From Novosphingobium sp. JCM 18896 (lineage in GTDB: Bacteria; Pseudomonadota; Alphaproteobacteria; Sphingomonadales; Sphingomonadaceae), in NCBI RefSeq assembly GCF_025938095.1, contig NZ_JAPCZF010000006.1:62001-126000 (forward strand): DNA of 64,000 bases, read 5' to 3'. Shown here piece after piece: positions 16,820 to 25,733 of this stretch. The notes under the pieces are model-generated. The model was not told the origin of the DNA. It was given only the letters and a program-made list of their open reading frames with translations, and ran no database searches. Each line of letters opens with the position of its first letter. Position 1 is the first letter of the stretch. Both the position numbers and the translations under genes were made by a program.

Positions 16820-18076
16820 TTACTCGCCGTCGAGGCCGTAGGCGGTGTGCAGCACGCGTACCGCGAGTTCGGTCTCGTCCTCGTCGATCAGCACCGAGAC
16901 CTTGATCTCGCTGGTCGAGATCGCCTGGATGTTGATGCCGCGGTCGGCCAGGGCGCTGAACATGGTCGAGGCGACACCGGCATGGCTGCGCATGCCGACG
17001 CCGACGACGCTGATCTTCGCGACCTTGCTGTCCGAGATCATGCGGAAGTAGCCGATCTTGTCCTTCTGCCCTTCGAGCAGAGCTTCGGCGCGCGGCAGGT
17101 CGGCCAGCGGCACGGTGAAGGTGACGTCGGTCTCGCCCTTGTCCTTGGCGATGTTCTGGATGATCATGTCGACGTTGATGTTGGCGTCGGCGAGCGGCGC
17201 GAAGATGCCCGCGACCGCACCCGGCTTGTCGGCGACGCGGGTCAGCGTGACCTTGGCCTCGTTCTTGTCCGCGGCGATGCCGGTGATGAGCTGGCGTTCC
17301 ATGTCCGATCCTTCCAATTCCTCGTCACCGACGATCATCGTGCCCGGCAGCGTATCGGCCGCCGGCGCATCCTCGTCGATGAAGCTCGACAAAACCTGCA
17401 CGCGCACGCCTTCCTTCATGGCGAGGCTGACCGAACGCGTCTGCAGCACCTTCGAGCCGACCGAAGCGAGCTCGAGCATTTCCTCGTAGGTGACGTTCTT
17501 GAGCTTGCGCGCCTTGGCGACGATGCGCGGGTCGGTGGTGTAGACCCCGTCGACGTCGGTGTAGATGTCGCAGCGATCGGCCTTGATCGCCGCCGCCACG
17601 GCCACGGCCGAAGTATCCGAACCGCCGCGGCCCAGCGTGGTGACGCGGTTGTCGTCGGTGCGGCCCTGGAAGCCCGGGATCACCGCGATCTCGCCCGCCG
17701 CCATCGAGGCCAGCATCTCGGGGCAGTCGATCGTGCCGATGCGCGCCTTGGCGTGGGCATCGTCGGTCTGGATCGGCAGCTGCCAGCCCAGCCACGAGCG
17801 CGCCTTGCAGCCCATCGCCTGCAGGGTCAGCGCCAGCAGGCCCGCGGTGACCTGCTCGCCCGAAGCGACGACGACGTCGTACTCGGCGGGATCGTAGAGC
17901 GGGTTCGCCTCGCGGCAGAAGTTGACCAGGCGGTCGGTCTCGCCAGCCATGGCCGAAACGACCACGGCGACCTCGTGCCCGGCCGCCTGCTGGCGGCGCA
18001 CGATGCCGGCGACACGGCGGATGCGCTCGGTGCCGGCCATCGAGGTGCCGCCGAATTTCATCACGATCCGAGCCAC
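16820..18076 (-). CDS. lysC: Aspartate kinase
   Basis: Phosphorylates aspartate in the first step of the Lys/Thr/Met and diaminopimelate pathways. 418 residues with an amino-acid-kinase domain (IVMKFGGTSMAG at the start, LGRGGSDTSAVAVAAA in the middle) and two C-terminal ACT domains (about 265-335 and 345-410; VADKPGAVAGIFAPLADANI and GVASTMFSALADRGINIQAI). The ACT pair implies feedback control by lysine and/or threonine. It is divergent from ubiG over about 80 nt. Confidence 0.97.
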   Translation of the reverse strand: MARIVMKFGGTSMAGTERIRRVAGIVRRQQAAGHEVAVVVSAMAGETDRLVNFCREANPLYDPAEYDVVVASGEQVTAGLLALTLQAMGCKARSWLGWQLPIQTDDAHAKARIGTIDCPEMLASMAAGEIAVIPGFQGRTDDNRVTTLGRGGSDTSAVAVAAAIKADRCDIYTDVDGVYTTDPRIVAKARKLKNVTYEEMLELASVGSKVLQTRSVSLAMKEGVRVQVLSSFIDEDAPAADTLPGTMIVGDEELEGSDMERQLITGIAADKNEAKVTLTRVADKPGAVAGIFAPLADANINVDMIIQNIAKDKGETDVTFTVPLADLPRAEALLEGQKDKIGYFRMISDSKVAKISVVGVGMRSHAGVASTMFSALADRGINIQAISTSEIKVSVLIDEDETELAVRVLHTAYGLDGE

Positions 18077-18155
18077 GGACTACGCTCCCGTCTTAAACCA
18101 ACCAAAACTTGAGCGGGGCCTAGGCCCCGGGCGGGCGCCCTGTTAGGGACGCGGC

Positions 18156-18878
18156 ATGGCGAATGCAACCATAAGACCCGAAGAGGCCGCGCATTTCGGC
18201 AAGCTGGCCGCCGAGTGGTGGAATCCCAAGGGTTCCTCGGCGATGCTGCACAAGCTGAACCCCGTCCGGCTGGGCTTCGTGCGCGAGGCCATCGACGCGC
18301 ACTGGCGCTGCGATTCGCGCGCGCTCAAGCCCTTGGCTGGCAAGCGTGCGCTCGACGTCGGCTGCGGCGCCGGCCTGCTCTGCGAACCGCTGGCGCGGCT
18401 CGGCGGCACGGTGACCGGGGTCGACGCGGCCGAGGAGAACGTGAACGCCGCGCGCGAGCACGCACAAGGCTCGGGCCTAGCGATCGAATACCGCTGGGGC
18501 GACGTCGGCCAGCTCGGCCTCACCGACTACGATCTCGTCACCTCGATGGAAGTTATCGAGCACGTCGCCGACAAGGCGGGCTTCGTCGCGGCGCTGGCCA
18601 CGGCGATGAAGCCCGACGGCTTGATGATCCTCTCCACCCCCAACCGCACCCCGCAGTCGCGGCTCTTGCTGGTCGAGGGTGCCGAACGCCTCGGCGCGAT
18701 CCCGCGCGGCACGCACCACTGGCAGGACTTCGTCACGCCCGAGGAACTGCAAGACCTGCTCAGCGGCGCGGGCCTGACGATGAGCGCGCCGAAGGGCATC
18801 GCCTGGTCGCCGACCAAGGGCCTACATCTGTCGGACAACCTCGCACTCAACTATATCGTGACGGCGACGAGGGCCTGA
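18156..18878 (+). CDS. ubiG: 3-demethylubiquinone / 2-polyprenyl-6-hydroxyphenol O-methyltransferase UbiG
   Basis: SAM-dependent O-methyltransferase for both O-methylations of ubiquinone synthesis. 240 residues. The N-terminus (EEAAHFGKLAAEWWNPKG) and LNPVRLGFV are typical of UbiG; the SAM site is LDVGCGAGLLCEPLARLG with VDAAEENV as motif post I. HHWQDFVTPEEL is also characteristic. The facing lysC gene is unrelated. Confidence 0.96.
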   Translation: MANATIRPEEAAHFGKLAAEWWNPKGSSAMLHKLNPVRLGFVREAIDAHWRCDSRALKPLAGKRALDVGCGAGLLCEPLARLGGTVTGVDAAEENVNAAREHAQGSGLAIEYRWGDVGQLGLTDYDLVTSMEVIEHVADKAGFVAALATAMKPDGLMILSTPNRTPQSRLLLVEGAERLGAIPRGTHHWQDFVTPEELQDLLSGAGLTMSAPKGIAWSPTKGLHLSDNLALNYIVTATRA

Positions 18879-18956
18879 TTGCACTCGCTTGGCTTACATC
18901 CGAACCCGCTCGGCCTGAGCTTGTCTAGGGCGTTGGCCGCGCGGTAGCCTCCGCAA

Positions 18957-19976
18957 ATGGCCGGCACGGGTGGACACGCCACGAACGCGAGTGAGGCAAC
19001 CGCTCATCGCATCAGGCGCAGGACATGGCTGCGCCGTTCGGGGCCCATCATCGCGTCGCTAGGCATCGCCTGGCTGTTCCGTTTCGGGCTTGCCGGATTG
19101 AGGCCGGATGCCGCCGTGATCGGGGCAATCGCCGGTGGCGCATGCCTCACCTTGCTCCTGCGCAGCGCGCTTCCCCGCACGCACGCACAAGCCGTCGCGT
19201 TTCTGGCCGCCGCCTCGATCCTCGCGCTTGCGATCATGCCGCAGGCCGGCCGCGCGCTCCTGCTCCACGGGTACGGCTGGCTGATCTTCACAATCCCGCT
19301 CGCGATCCATGTCCTGTGGGGTGCGGCTCGCGGCGCGGCGCAGGTCAAAGGCACAGCGCTACCGCTGCGCGGACGCATCGAGCGCATGCTCGCCGAGATC
19401 GTTCCGGCCCCGCTGGCGCGGCTTGCCGCCGCCGAGCTGACCATGCTGTCCTACGCTTTCCGCTGGACCGGACAGCCCGAGGTACCGCCGGCCGCGATCG
19501 GCTTCTCCTACCACCGGCTGGTCGCACCGATGATGTGGGCGTTTCTGTGCCTGGCGATCATCGAGATCTGCATCGTCCATGTCCTGCTCTATGCCTGGAA
19601 GCCGGCGGTCGCCTGGATCGTCTTCGTCGTCAGCGATATCGGCTTTCTCTACCTGCTCGGCTTGATCGGCTCGCTCCGGCATCTTCCGGTGCTGCTCTTC
19701 GCCGATCATCTGCAGGTGCGCACTGGGATCCTGTTCGATTTCGTGGTGCCGCTGACCGCGATTACCGCCTGTTCCGTCACTTTCGGGGTAGCGCCGGCGC
19801 GGCGCGGAACACTCAAGGCCTCGCTGCTTGCCGGCCCCAACGTCATCCTCGAGGTCGCACCGCCGCTTCCGTCACCCAAGCCTTTCGGAAAGGGCGGGCC
19901 GGTGACGCGTATCGCTCTCGCACTCGACGATCCGATCGCTTTCGTCGAGGCGGTCCGCTCGCGGATGCCGACCTGA
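18957..19976 (+). CDS. Integral membrane protein of unknown function
   Basis: 339 residues, no recognised family. A basic N-terminus (HRIRRRTWLRR) precedes about six to seven hydrophobic helices: residues about 30-50, 55-70, 80-95, 105-125, then a loop with a conserved-looking YHRLVAPMMWAFLCL segment, and further helices around 200-245 and 250-270. The last 70 residues are soluble (RIALALDDPIAFVEAV). The shape suggests a membrane sensor or a membrane-bound protein with a small cytosolic tail. The gene stands alone between ubiG and a convergent dioxygenase gene. Confidence 0.7.
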   Translation: MAGTGGHATNASEATAHRIRRRTWLRRSGPIIASLGIAWLFRFGLAGLRPDAAVIGAIAGGACLTLLLRSALPRTHAQAVAFLAAASILALAIMPQAGRALLLHGYGWLIFTIPLAIHVLWGAARGAAQVKGTALPLRGRIERMLAEIVPAPLARLAAAELTMLSYAFRWTGQPEVPPAAIGFSYHRLVAPMMWAFLCLAIIEICIVHVLLYAWKPAVAWIVFVVSDIGFLYLLGLIGSLRHLPVLLFADHLQVRTGILFDFVVPLTAITACSVTFGVAPARRGTLKASLLAGPNVILEVAPPLPSPKPFGKGGPVTRIALALDDPIAFVEAVRSRMPT

Positions 19977-19989
19977 CGCGCGAACCGCG

Positions 19990-20877
19990 TCAGCCGACCT
20001 CGAGCAACCTCTCGAAACTCCCTTCGGCTGCGACACGCCCCGGCTTTTCGTGTCCGGCCAAGGTCGTGCGGTGCATGACCCGGCCGGTGTCGGTGTAGGG
20101 GACGACCCGGTGCATCAGCCCCTGGTTGTTCCACAGGACCAGATCGCCGACCCGCCATTCGTGGGTATAGACGAAGTCGGGCTGCGCCGCCCACTGCTGC
20201 AGCCGCCAGAGCAGCGCGCGGCCATGCGGATTGGGCATGTCCACCACGCCGTCGGCATGGCTGCCGAGCAACAGCGACTTGCGCCCGTCCTCGTGCGTCC
20301 AGACCAGCGGATGTTCCATGGCATGGGCAATCGAACGCCAGCGATCGAGCCGTTCCTGCGATGGCACGGCGAAGACCGGGCGGACGCTGGCCTCGACCGT
20401 ATGGATCACCCGCATGCTTTCGTAGAGCCGCTTGTCCGCATCGGAGAGCCCGTCGTAGGCCGCGTAGAGATTGGCGAACTCGGTCGATCCACCCGCGTCG
20501 GACAGGGTTCGCGCCGAAAGCAAGGTCGCCTTGGGCAGCGGCAGGTCCATCGTCGCACCGTCGACGTGCCAGAAGAAAGTGCCGAGCACGTAGTCGGGCT
20601 CGTTGTTGACCGATCGGTCGAGCGTGATCTTGTAGACGTCCTTCGCCGAAACGTCGGAGCCGGGCACGCGCTGGTTGTAATTGCCGCGCCCGCCGAGCGC
20701 GTCGGTCAGCGCGAGTTGCTCGTCGTCGCTGAGCGCGATCTCGGGGAAGACCAGCACGCCGCGTTCCTCGAGCGCCGCGCGGATCGCCGCAATGACCTCG
20801 GGATCGGTCAGCCGGGCCTTGTCGACGGTGACCTTGCCGCCGATCAGCGGCTTGATGGGCTCGATGGCGATGGTCAT
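19990..20877 (-). CDS. TauD/TfdA-family Fe(II)/2-oxoglutarate dioxygenase
   Basis: 295 residues with the facial triad: WHVDG (His, Asp) and the distal His in GLMHRVVPY, with the 2-oxoglutarate Arg in MHRTTLAG. The N-terminal VTVDKARLTDPEVIAAIRAAL and GVLVFPE are family features. Such enzymes hydroxylate or desulfonate small organic acids; the substrate here is unknown. No sulfonate transport genes are nearby, so a taurine role is not supported. Confidence 0.9.
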   Translation of the reverse strand: MTIAIEPIKPLIGGKVTVDKARLTDPEVIAAIRAALEERGVLVFPEIALSDDEQLALTDALGGRGNYNQRVPGSDVSAKDVYKITLDRSVNNEPDYVLGTFFWHVDGATMDLPLPKATLLSARTLSDAGGSTEFANLYAAYDGLSDADKRLYESMRVIHTVEASVRPVFAVPSQERLDRWRSIAHAMEHPLVWTHEDGRKSLLLGSHADGVVDMPNPHGRALLWRLQQWAAQPDFVYTHEWRVGDLVLWNNQGLMHRVVPYTDTGRVMHRTTLAGHEKPGRVAAEGSFERLLEVG

Positions 20878-20953
20878 GGCAGTTCTCTCGTCCCCGCGCG
20901 TCTCTTGCTGAACGCTTGCTCAGCATCGCGCGGAAGGCGGAGCAAGTCCAGCC

Positions 20954-21157
20954 CTAGCCCTCGAGCAGATCGAGATAGGCGACCACATCGTTGTCGGTGG
21001 CGATGAACAGGCCTTCCTGCACTTCCTCGGGCTGTTCGGCCGCCACGCGCATCGCTTCGGACAGCGGACCATAGAGCAAGGTCTGCGCGCCGTCGCCCTC
21101 GGGCCGCGAGTCGAGGTGATAGAGCCGCACCGTCGCCTGATCGAACGTCGTGCGCAT
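20954..21157 (-). CDS. Small conserved-looking hypothetical protein
   Basis: 67 residues (MRTTFDQATVRLYHLDSRPE start, DNDVVAYLDLLEG end), acidic, no membrane segment. The ATG at 21157 overlaps the TGA of the DUF4169 gene by one base, so the two are translationally coupled. No function can be assigned. Confidence 0.7.
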   Translation of the reverse strand: MRTTFDQATVRLYHLDSRPEGDGAQTLLYGPLSEAMRVAAEQPEEVQEGLFIATDNDVVAYLDLLEG

Positions 21158-21348
21158 CAATCGTCCTTCCCGTCATCGCCGAGCCTGGCGCCGTCGACCG
21201 TGCGCACGAGGCGATCGGCCTCCTGCTTGCGGCGCAGCTTCTCGCCCTTGGTCTCGCCATGGAGGCTGCGGTTGGCCGCCGCCTGGTTCGCCGCCGCATC
21301 GCGCTGTTTCGCCTTGCGCGCCTGACGCAGGTTGATGATCTCGGCCAT
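21157..21348 (-). CDS. DUF4169 family protein
   Basis: 63 highly charged residues beginning AEIINLRQARKAKQRDAA, the characteristic DUF4169 opening, with a lysine/arginine-rich middle (GEKLRRKQEADRL). GGAGGG lies before the ATG at 21348. Function unknown; the family is small and alphaproteobacterial. Coupled to the downstream 67-residue gene. Confidence 0.85.
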   Translation of the reverse strand: MAEIINLRQARKAKQRDAAANQAAANRSLHGETKGEKLRRKQEADRLVRTVDGARLGDDGKDD

Positions 21349-21551
21349 GAGCCCTCCTGCACCGGTTTGCCGGGACAGCGCAACAACCGCTTCGCCGGGC
21401 GCGAAATTGCGCAGCAAGGCCAGTGACTTGCCTTAACATTCGCGCTTGCGCACACCGGACCCGCATATGACAAGCCTGTGTTACTGCGGAACCAAACGGT
21501 CGCGGAACGGTTTGGCACTGCGCGGAATTTCAATTGGGCAGCGGAAGTTTG

Positions 21552-24119
21552 ATGACGGACGGCGATTTCCAGGTCGATCTGACGAATTGTGATCGCGAGC
21601 CGATCCATCTCCTGGGGGCGATCCAGCCCGTCGGGTTCCTGATCGCGCTCAGCACCGACTGGATCATCCAGCGCACCTCGGCGAACGTCGAGGACTATCT
21701 CGGCCATCCGCCCGAAACGCTGATCGGCAACCCTCTGTCCGATTTCGTCGACCCGCAGCTGCTGCACGACCTGCGCAACCGCTGCGCCTATCTGGTCAGC
21801 TCGGACACGGTCGAGCGCGTGTTCGGCTGTCCGCTACGCGCCGACCATGCACCGTTCGACATCGCCATCCATTTTTCGGGCAAGCAGATCGTCATCGAGG
21901 GTGAGCCTGGTTCGAAGAACCCCGGCGACGCCACCGGCACCGTCCGCTGGATGATGGCGCGGCTCGACAGCCAGCCCAATCTCGAGGGCTTCTATCGAGA
22001 GGGCGCGCGCCAGATCCGCGCGCTGCTCGGCTACGATCGCGTGATGGTCTACAAGTTCGCGCCCGACGGCCATGGCGAAGTCGTCGCCGAGGCGGCGAAG
22101 CCCGGCATCGGCAGCTTCAAAGGCCTGCACTATCCGGCCAGCGACATTCCCAAGCAGGCGCGCGCGCTCTACCTGCGCAACCTGATCCGGATCATTCACG
22201 ACGTGAATGGCGTGCCCGTGCCGATCGTCCCCGCGCTCAACGAGCACAAGCAGCCGCTCGACCTGTCGCTGTCGGTGCTGCGCTCAGTTTCGCCTATCCA
22301 CCTCGAATACCTGCGCAACATGGGCGTCGGAGCCTCGCTGTCGATCTCGATCATCGTCGACGACAAGCTGTGGGGGCTGTTCGCCTGCCACCACTACGCG
22401 CCGCTATCGCCGACCTTCGAGCGGCGATCGCTGTCCGAGCTGTTCTCGCAGATGTTTTCGCTGCGGCTCGAAAGCCGCGAGCGGCGCGAGCTGGTCGAAT
22501 ACGAGCGACGCGCGCGCGACATCTCGGACCAGTTGCTCGGCGCGGTCGCTTCGGACGAGACCCTGCTCAACGATCCCGACTGGCTCGGCGACATCCTGAC
22601 CAGCGCGATCCCCGCCGACGGCGTCGGGGTCTGGATCAACGGCGCCTATGCCTTCTCGGGCGTGACCCCGCCGACCGACGACTTCCGCCGCATCATCCGC
22701 GCGCTCAACGGCACGGCCGCGGGCAAGGTCTATGCGACCGAGCACATCGGTTCGCTGGTCGACGGGGCCGAGGCCTTTGCCAGGGAGGCCTCGGGCCTGC
22801 TGGCGATCCCGATCTCGCGGAGCCCGCGCGACTACGTCGTGCTGTTCCGCTCGGAGATGAAGGAGAAGGTCCGCTGGGCCGGCGATCCGCACAAGCCGAT
22901 CGAATATGGCCCCAACGGCCCACGCCTGACCCCGCGCGAGAGCTTCGCCGAATGGCAGGAGGAAGTCTCGGGCCGCTCGACGCCGTTCACCCCCTCGCAG
23001 ATGCGCGTCGCCGAGACCTTGCGCGCGACCTTGATCGAGGTCGTGCTGCGCCTGGCCGACGAGGCCGCGGCCGAGCGGCACCAGGCCAATGCCCGGCAGG
23101 AACTGCTGATCGCCGAGCTCAACCACCGCGTGCGCAACATCCTCGGCGTGATCCGCGGCCTGATCCGCCAGTCGCAGCCCGACGAGGACGCGGTGAAGGA
23201 CTTCGTCAAGGTCGTCGACGGCCGCATCCACGCCCTGGCACGCGCGCACAACCAGATCACCGACGATCACTGGGGCCCCGCCCCGCTCGAGGCACTGATC
23301 GAGGCCGAAGCCGCTGCCTTCGCCGCGCACAAGCAGAATTCGATCCTCGCCTCGGGCCCGCCGATCCTGCTCAACCCGCAGGCCTATTCGACCATGGCCC
23401 TGGTGATCCACGAACTCGTCACCAATTCGACCAAGTACGGCAGCCTCTCGGGCGACGGCGAAGTGCGGCTAACCTGGGATCGCAACCACACGGGCGACCT
23501 CGTCATCGACTGGCACGAGGTGAAGGGGCCGCCGGTGCGCAAGCCGACGCGCAAGGGCTTCGGCACGACGATCATCGACCGTTCGGTGCCCTACGATCTC
23601 GGCGGCTCGGCGCAGATCGAATACGATCCTGCGGGCGTCCGCGCGCAGTTCTGCATTCCCAAGCGCCACGTCTCGGAGCGTCCGCTAACGGCCAAGGTCC
23701 GCATTCCCCATGCCGAGCGTATCAAGGACGTGCCGATCCAGCCGCACCTGCTCGACGACGTCTCGGTGCTGCTGGTCGAGGACAGCCTGATCATCGCGCT
23801 CGACGCCGAGGACATCCTCCAACGCTTCGGCGCGCAGATCGCCACGGCCTCGACCGTCGATGCCGCGCACGATCAGCTCGACGAGATGCGCCCCGACATC
23901 GCCATCCTCGACATCAACCTCGGCGACCAGAACAGCTTCGGCATCGCCGACCGGCTCCACGACATGGGCGTGCCGTTCTTCTTCGCCTCGGGCTATGGCG
24001 AGCAGGCCAACCTGCCGATGGAGCACCGCGCGCGGACGGTCGTGCAGAAGCCCTACACCACGGGCAACATCATGCGCAGCGTCGAGGATCTGCTCGGCAT
24101 CCACCCGACGGTGGACTAG
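21552..24119 (+). CDS. bphP: Bacteriophytochrome: PAS-GAF-PHY sensor, HWE histidine kinase and receiver
   Basis: Red/far-red photoreceptor of 855 residues. Near the N-terminus Cys13 (LTNCDREPIHLLGAIQPVG) is the likely thioether attachment for biliverdin. The GAF part has YPASDIPKQARALY and the chromophore-pocket His in PIHLEYLRNMGVGAS. The PHY domain has the PRESF arm motif (GPRLTPRESFAEWQ). The kinase is of the HWE type, phosphoacceptor His525 in ELNHRVRN, with VIHELVTNSTKYG and GFGTTIIDRS. A C-terminal receiver follows (VLLVEDSLII, phosphoacceptor Asp787 in AILDINLGD, Lys in VVQKPY). The ATG at 21552 is preferred to a TTG at 21534, with GGAAG upstream. The biliverdin-forming heme oxygenase gene follows 9 nt later. 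Confidence 0.95.
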   Translation: MTDGDFQVDLTNCDREPIHLLGAIQPVGFLIALSTDWIIQRTSANVEDYLGHPPETLIGNPLSDFVDPQLLHDLRNRCAYLVSSDTVERVFGCPLRADHAPFDIAIHFSGKQIVIEGEPGSKNPGDATGTVRWMMARLDSQPNLEGFYREGARQIRALLGYDRVMVYKFAPDGHGEVVAEAAKPGIGSFKGLHYPASDIPKQARALYLRNLIRIIHDVNGVPVPIVPALNEHKQPLDLSLSVLRSVSPIHLEYLRNMGVGASLSISIIVDDKLWGLFACHHYAPLSPTFERRSLSELFSQMFSLRLESRERRELVEYERRARDISDQLLGAVASDETLLNDPDWLGDILTSAIPADGVGVWINGAYAFSGVTPPTDDFRRIIRALNGTAAGKVYATEHIGSLVDGAEAFAREASGLLAIPISRSPRDYVVLFRSEMKEKVRWAGDPHKPIEYGPNGPRLTPRESFAEWQEEVSGRSTPFTPSQMRVAETLRATLIEVVLRLADEAAAERHQANARQELLIAELNHRVRNILGVIRGLIRQSQPDEDAVKDFVKVVDGRIHALARAHNQITDDHWGPAPLEALIEAEAAAFAAHKQNSILASGPPILLNPQAYSTMALVIHELVTNSTKYGSLSGDGEVRLTWDRNHTGDLVIDWHEVKGPPVRKPTRKGFGTTIIDRSVPYDLGGSAQIEYDPAGVRAQFCIPKRHVSERPLTAKVRIPHAERIKDVPIQPHLLDDVSVLLVEDSLIIALDAEDILQRFGAQIATASTVDAAHDQLDEMRPDIAILDINLGDQNSFGIADRLHDMGVPFFFASGYGEQANLPMEHRARTVVQKPYTTGNIMRSVEDLLGIHPTVD

Positions 24120-24128
24120 GACGCGATC

Positions 24129-24650
24129 ATGCAAGCAAGCCAAACCGATTCCGCCGTCGCCCACCTGCGCGCAGCAACGCGCGTCGATCACGAGCAGGTC
24201 GACGCCGCCTATGGCCGCTTCGCGCTGGACACGCGCGACGGCTATCGCGATTTCCTGACCGCCCATGCACGGATCCTGCCGCTGGCCGAGCGGCTGATCG
24301 ATCCCGGTGCGCTGGTCGAAGGCTGGCACGGCCGCACCCAGGCGTTGCACGACGATCTCGCCGCGCTGGGCGGCGAGGCTCCGCCCGAGCTCGACTTCGC
24401 GCTGCCGCCGGGCGCGGCCGCGCGCTGGGGCGCGCTCTACGTGATCGAGGGCTCGCGACTGGGCGGCGCGGTGCTCGCGCGCTCGGTACCCGAGGGCCTG
24501 CCCGCTGCCTATCTCGGCGCGCGCCACGGCTCCGGCGGCTGGCGCGATCTGCTGGCGCGGCTCGAAACCGCGATCGGCGACGAATATGCAAAGGCCGAGG
24601 CCGGCGCCAAGGCCATGTTCGGCGCCTATCTGGAAGCGGCCCGCCGCTGA
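24129..24650 (+). CDS. bphO: Biliverdin-producing heme oxygenase
   Basis: 173-residue heme oxygenase. LRAATRVDHEQVDAAY gives the proximal heme ligand His20, and GALYVIEGSRLGGAVL is the distal helix with its glycines. It opens heme to biliverdin, the chromophore of the bacteriophytochrome encoded immediately upstream, so the two genes form a chromophore-plus-photoreceptor unit. The usual bacterial order is bphO before bphP; here it is reversed. The short length matches the BphO/PigA-like class. Confidence 0.92.
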   Translation: MQASQTDSAVAHLRAATRVDHEQVDAAYGRFALDTRDGYRDFLTAHARILPLAERLIDPGALVEGWHGRTQALHDDLAALGGEAPPELDFALPPGAAARWGALYVIEGSRLGGAVLARSVPEGLPAAYLGARHGSGGWRDLLARLETAIGDEYAKAEAGAKAMFGAYLEAARR

Positions 24651-24697
24651 ACCGGCGCTTGGATTCCTCGACCAAGACGTTTAGTGCAGTGCAGCAT

Positions 24698-25723
24698 ATG
24701 AATCAGACTCCCGAGGCACTCGCCCAAGCCCGTACCGACTGGACCCGTGACGAGATCGCGGCGCTGTTCGATCTGCCGTTCACCGAACTGGTGTTCCGGG
24801 CCGCCGAGGTGCATCGCGCCAACCATGACGCCGGCGCGGTCCAGCTTTCGACCCTGCTCTCGGTCAAGACCGGCGGTTGTCCCGAGGACTGCGGCTACTG
24901 CTCGCAGTCGAGCTCGGCCGACAGCGGCGTCAAGGCGACCAAGCTGATGGACGTGCGCCAGGTGCTGCAGTCCGCCGCGCGCGCCAAGGACGCTGGTTCG
25001 ACCCGCTTCTGCATGGGCGCTGCGTGGCGCAATCCCAAGGATCGCGACATGCCCGCGATCATCGAGATGGTCCACGGCGTGCGCGCGATGGGCATGGAAA
25101 CCTGCATGACCCTGGGCATGCTGACCGGCAAGCAGGCCGAAATGCTCGCGGCCGCCGGGCTCGACTACTACAATCACAACCTCGACACCGCCCCCGAGAA
25201 GTATGGCGACGTGATCACCACGCGCACCTTCGAGGACCGGCTCGAGACGCTCGACAACGTCCGCAAGGCGGGCATGAACGTCTGCTCGGGCGGCATCGTC
25301 GGAATGGGCGAGACGCGGCCCGACCGCGTCGGCTTCATCCACGCGCTCGCCACCCTGCCCGAGCATCCGCAGTCGGTGCCGGTCAACGCGCTGGTCCCGG
25401 TCAAGGGCACGGTGCTCGGCAACATGCTGGCCGACACCCCGCTGGCCAAGATCGACGAGATCGAGTTCGTCCGCACCGTCGCCGTCGCGCGCATCACCAT
25501 GCCGCTGTCAATGGTCCGCCTCTCGGCCGGCCGCGAGTCGATGAGCGAATCGACCCAAGCGCTGTGCTTCCTGGCCGGCGCCAACTCGATCTTCACCGGC
25601 GACACCCTGCTGACCGCGCCCAATGCCGGCGACGACGCCGACGGCGCCATGTTCGCCAAGCTCGGCCTGCGCCCGATGCAACTCGAGGACCTGCCGGGCT
25701 GCGTGCGCGAAGCGGCCGAGTGA
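24698..25723 (+). CDS. bioB: Biotin synthase BioB
   Basis: Radical-SAM enzyme inserting sulfur into dethiobiotin. 341 residues. The CxxxCxxC cluster is in GGCPEDCGYCSQSS; YYNHNLDT and CSGGIVGMGE are diagnostic. The ATG at 24698 gives the family N-terminus and there is no clear Shine-Dalgarno before it; a TGCAGTGCA motif lies 4 nt upstream. First gene of a bioBFDA operon, with very short spacing downstream. No BioR-type box was seen in the 47-nt leader. Confidence 0.97.
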   Translation: MNQTPEALAQARTDWTRDEIAALFDLPFTELVFRAAEVHRANHDAGAVQLSTLLSVKTGGCPEDCGYCSQSSSADSGVKATKLMDVRQVLQSAARAKDAGSTRFCMGAAWRNPKDRDMPAIIEMVHGVRAMGMETCMTLGMLTGKQAEMLAAAGLDYYNHNLDTAPEKYGDVITTRTFEDRLETLDNVRKAGMNVCSGGIVGMGETRPDRVGFIHALATLPEHPQSVPVNALVPVKGTVLGNMLADTPLAKIDEIEFVRTVAVARITMPLSMVRLSAGRESMSESTQALCFLAGANSIFTGDTLLTAPNAGDDADGAMFAKLGLRPMQLEDLPGCVREAAE

Positions 25724-25733
25724 CCTATACAGA

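Noticed and set aside
19990..20877. Naming the dioxygenase tauD
   Set aside because: Family-level match only; no sulfonate transporter or sulfur genes in the neighbourhood.
22370..24697. Upstream part of the 1117-codon frame ending in BioB
   Set aside because: It is a frame-shifted reading of the bacteriophytochrome and heme oxygenase genes; biotin synthase starts at 24698.
24651..24697. Possible BioR operator before bioB
   Set aside because: No TTATnnATAA-like palindrome is present in the short leader.
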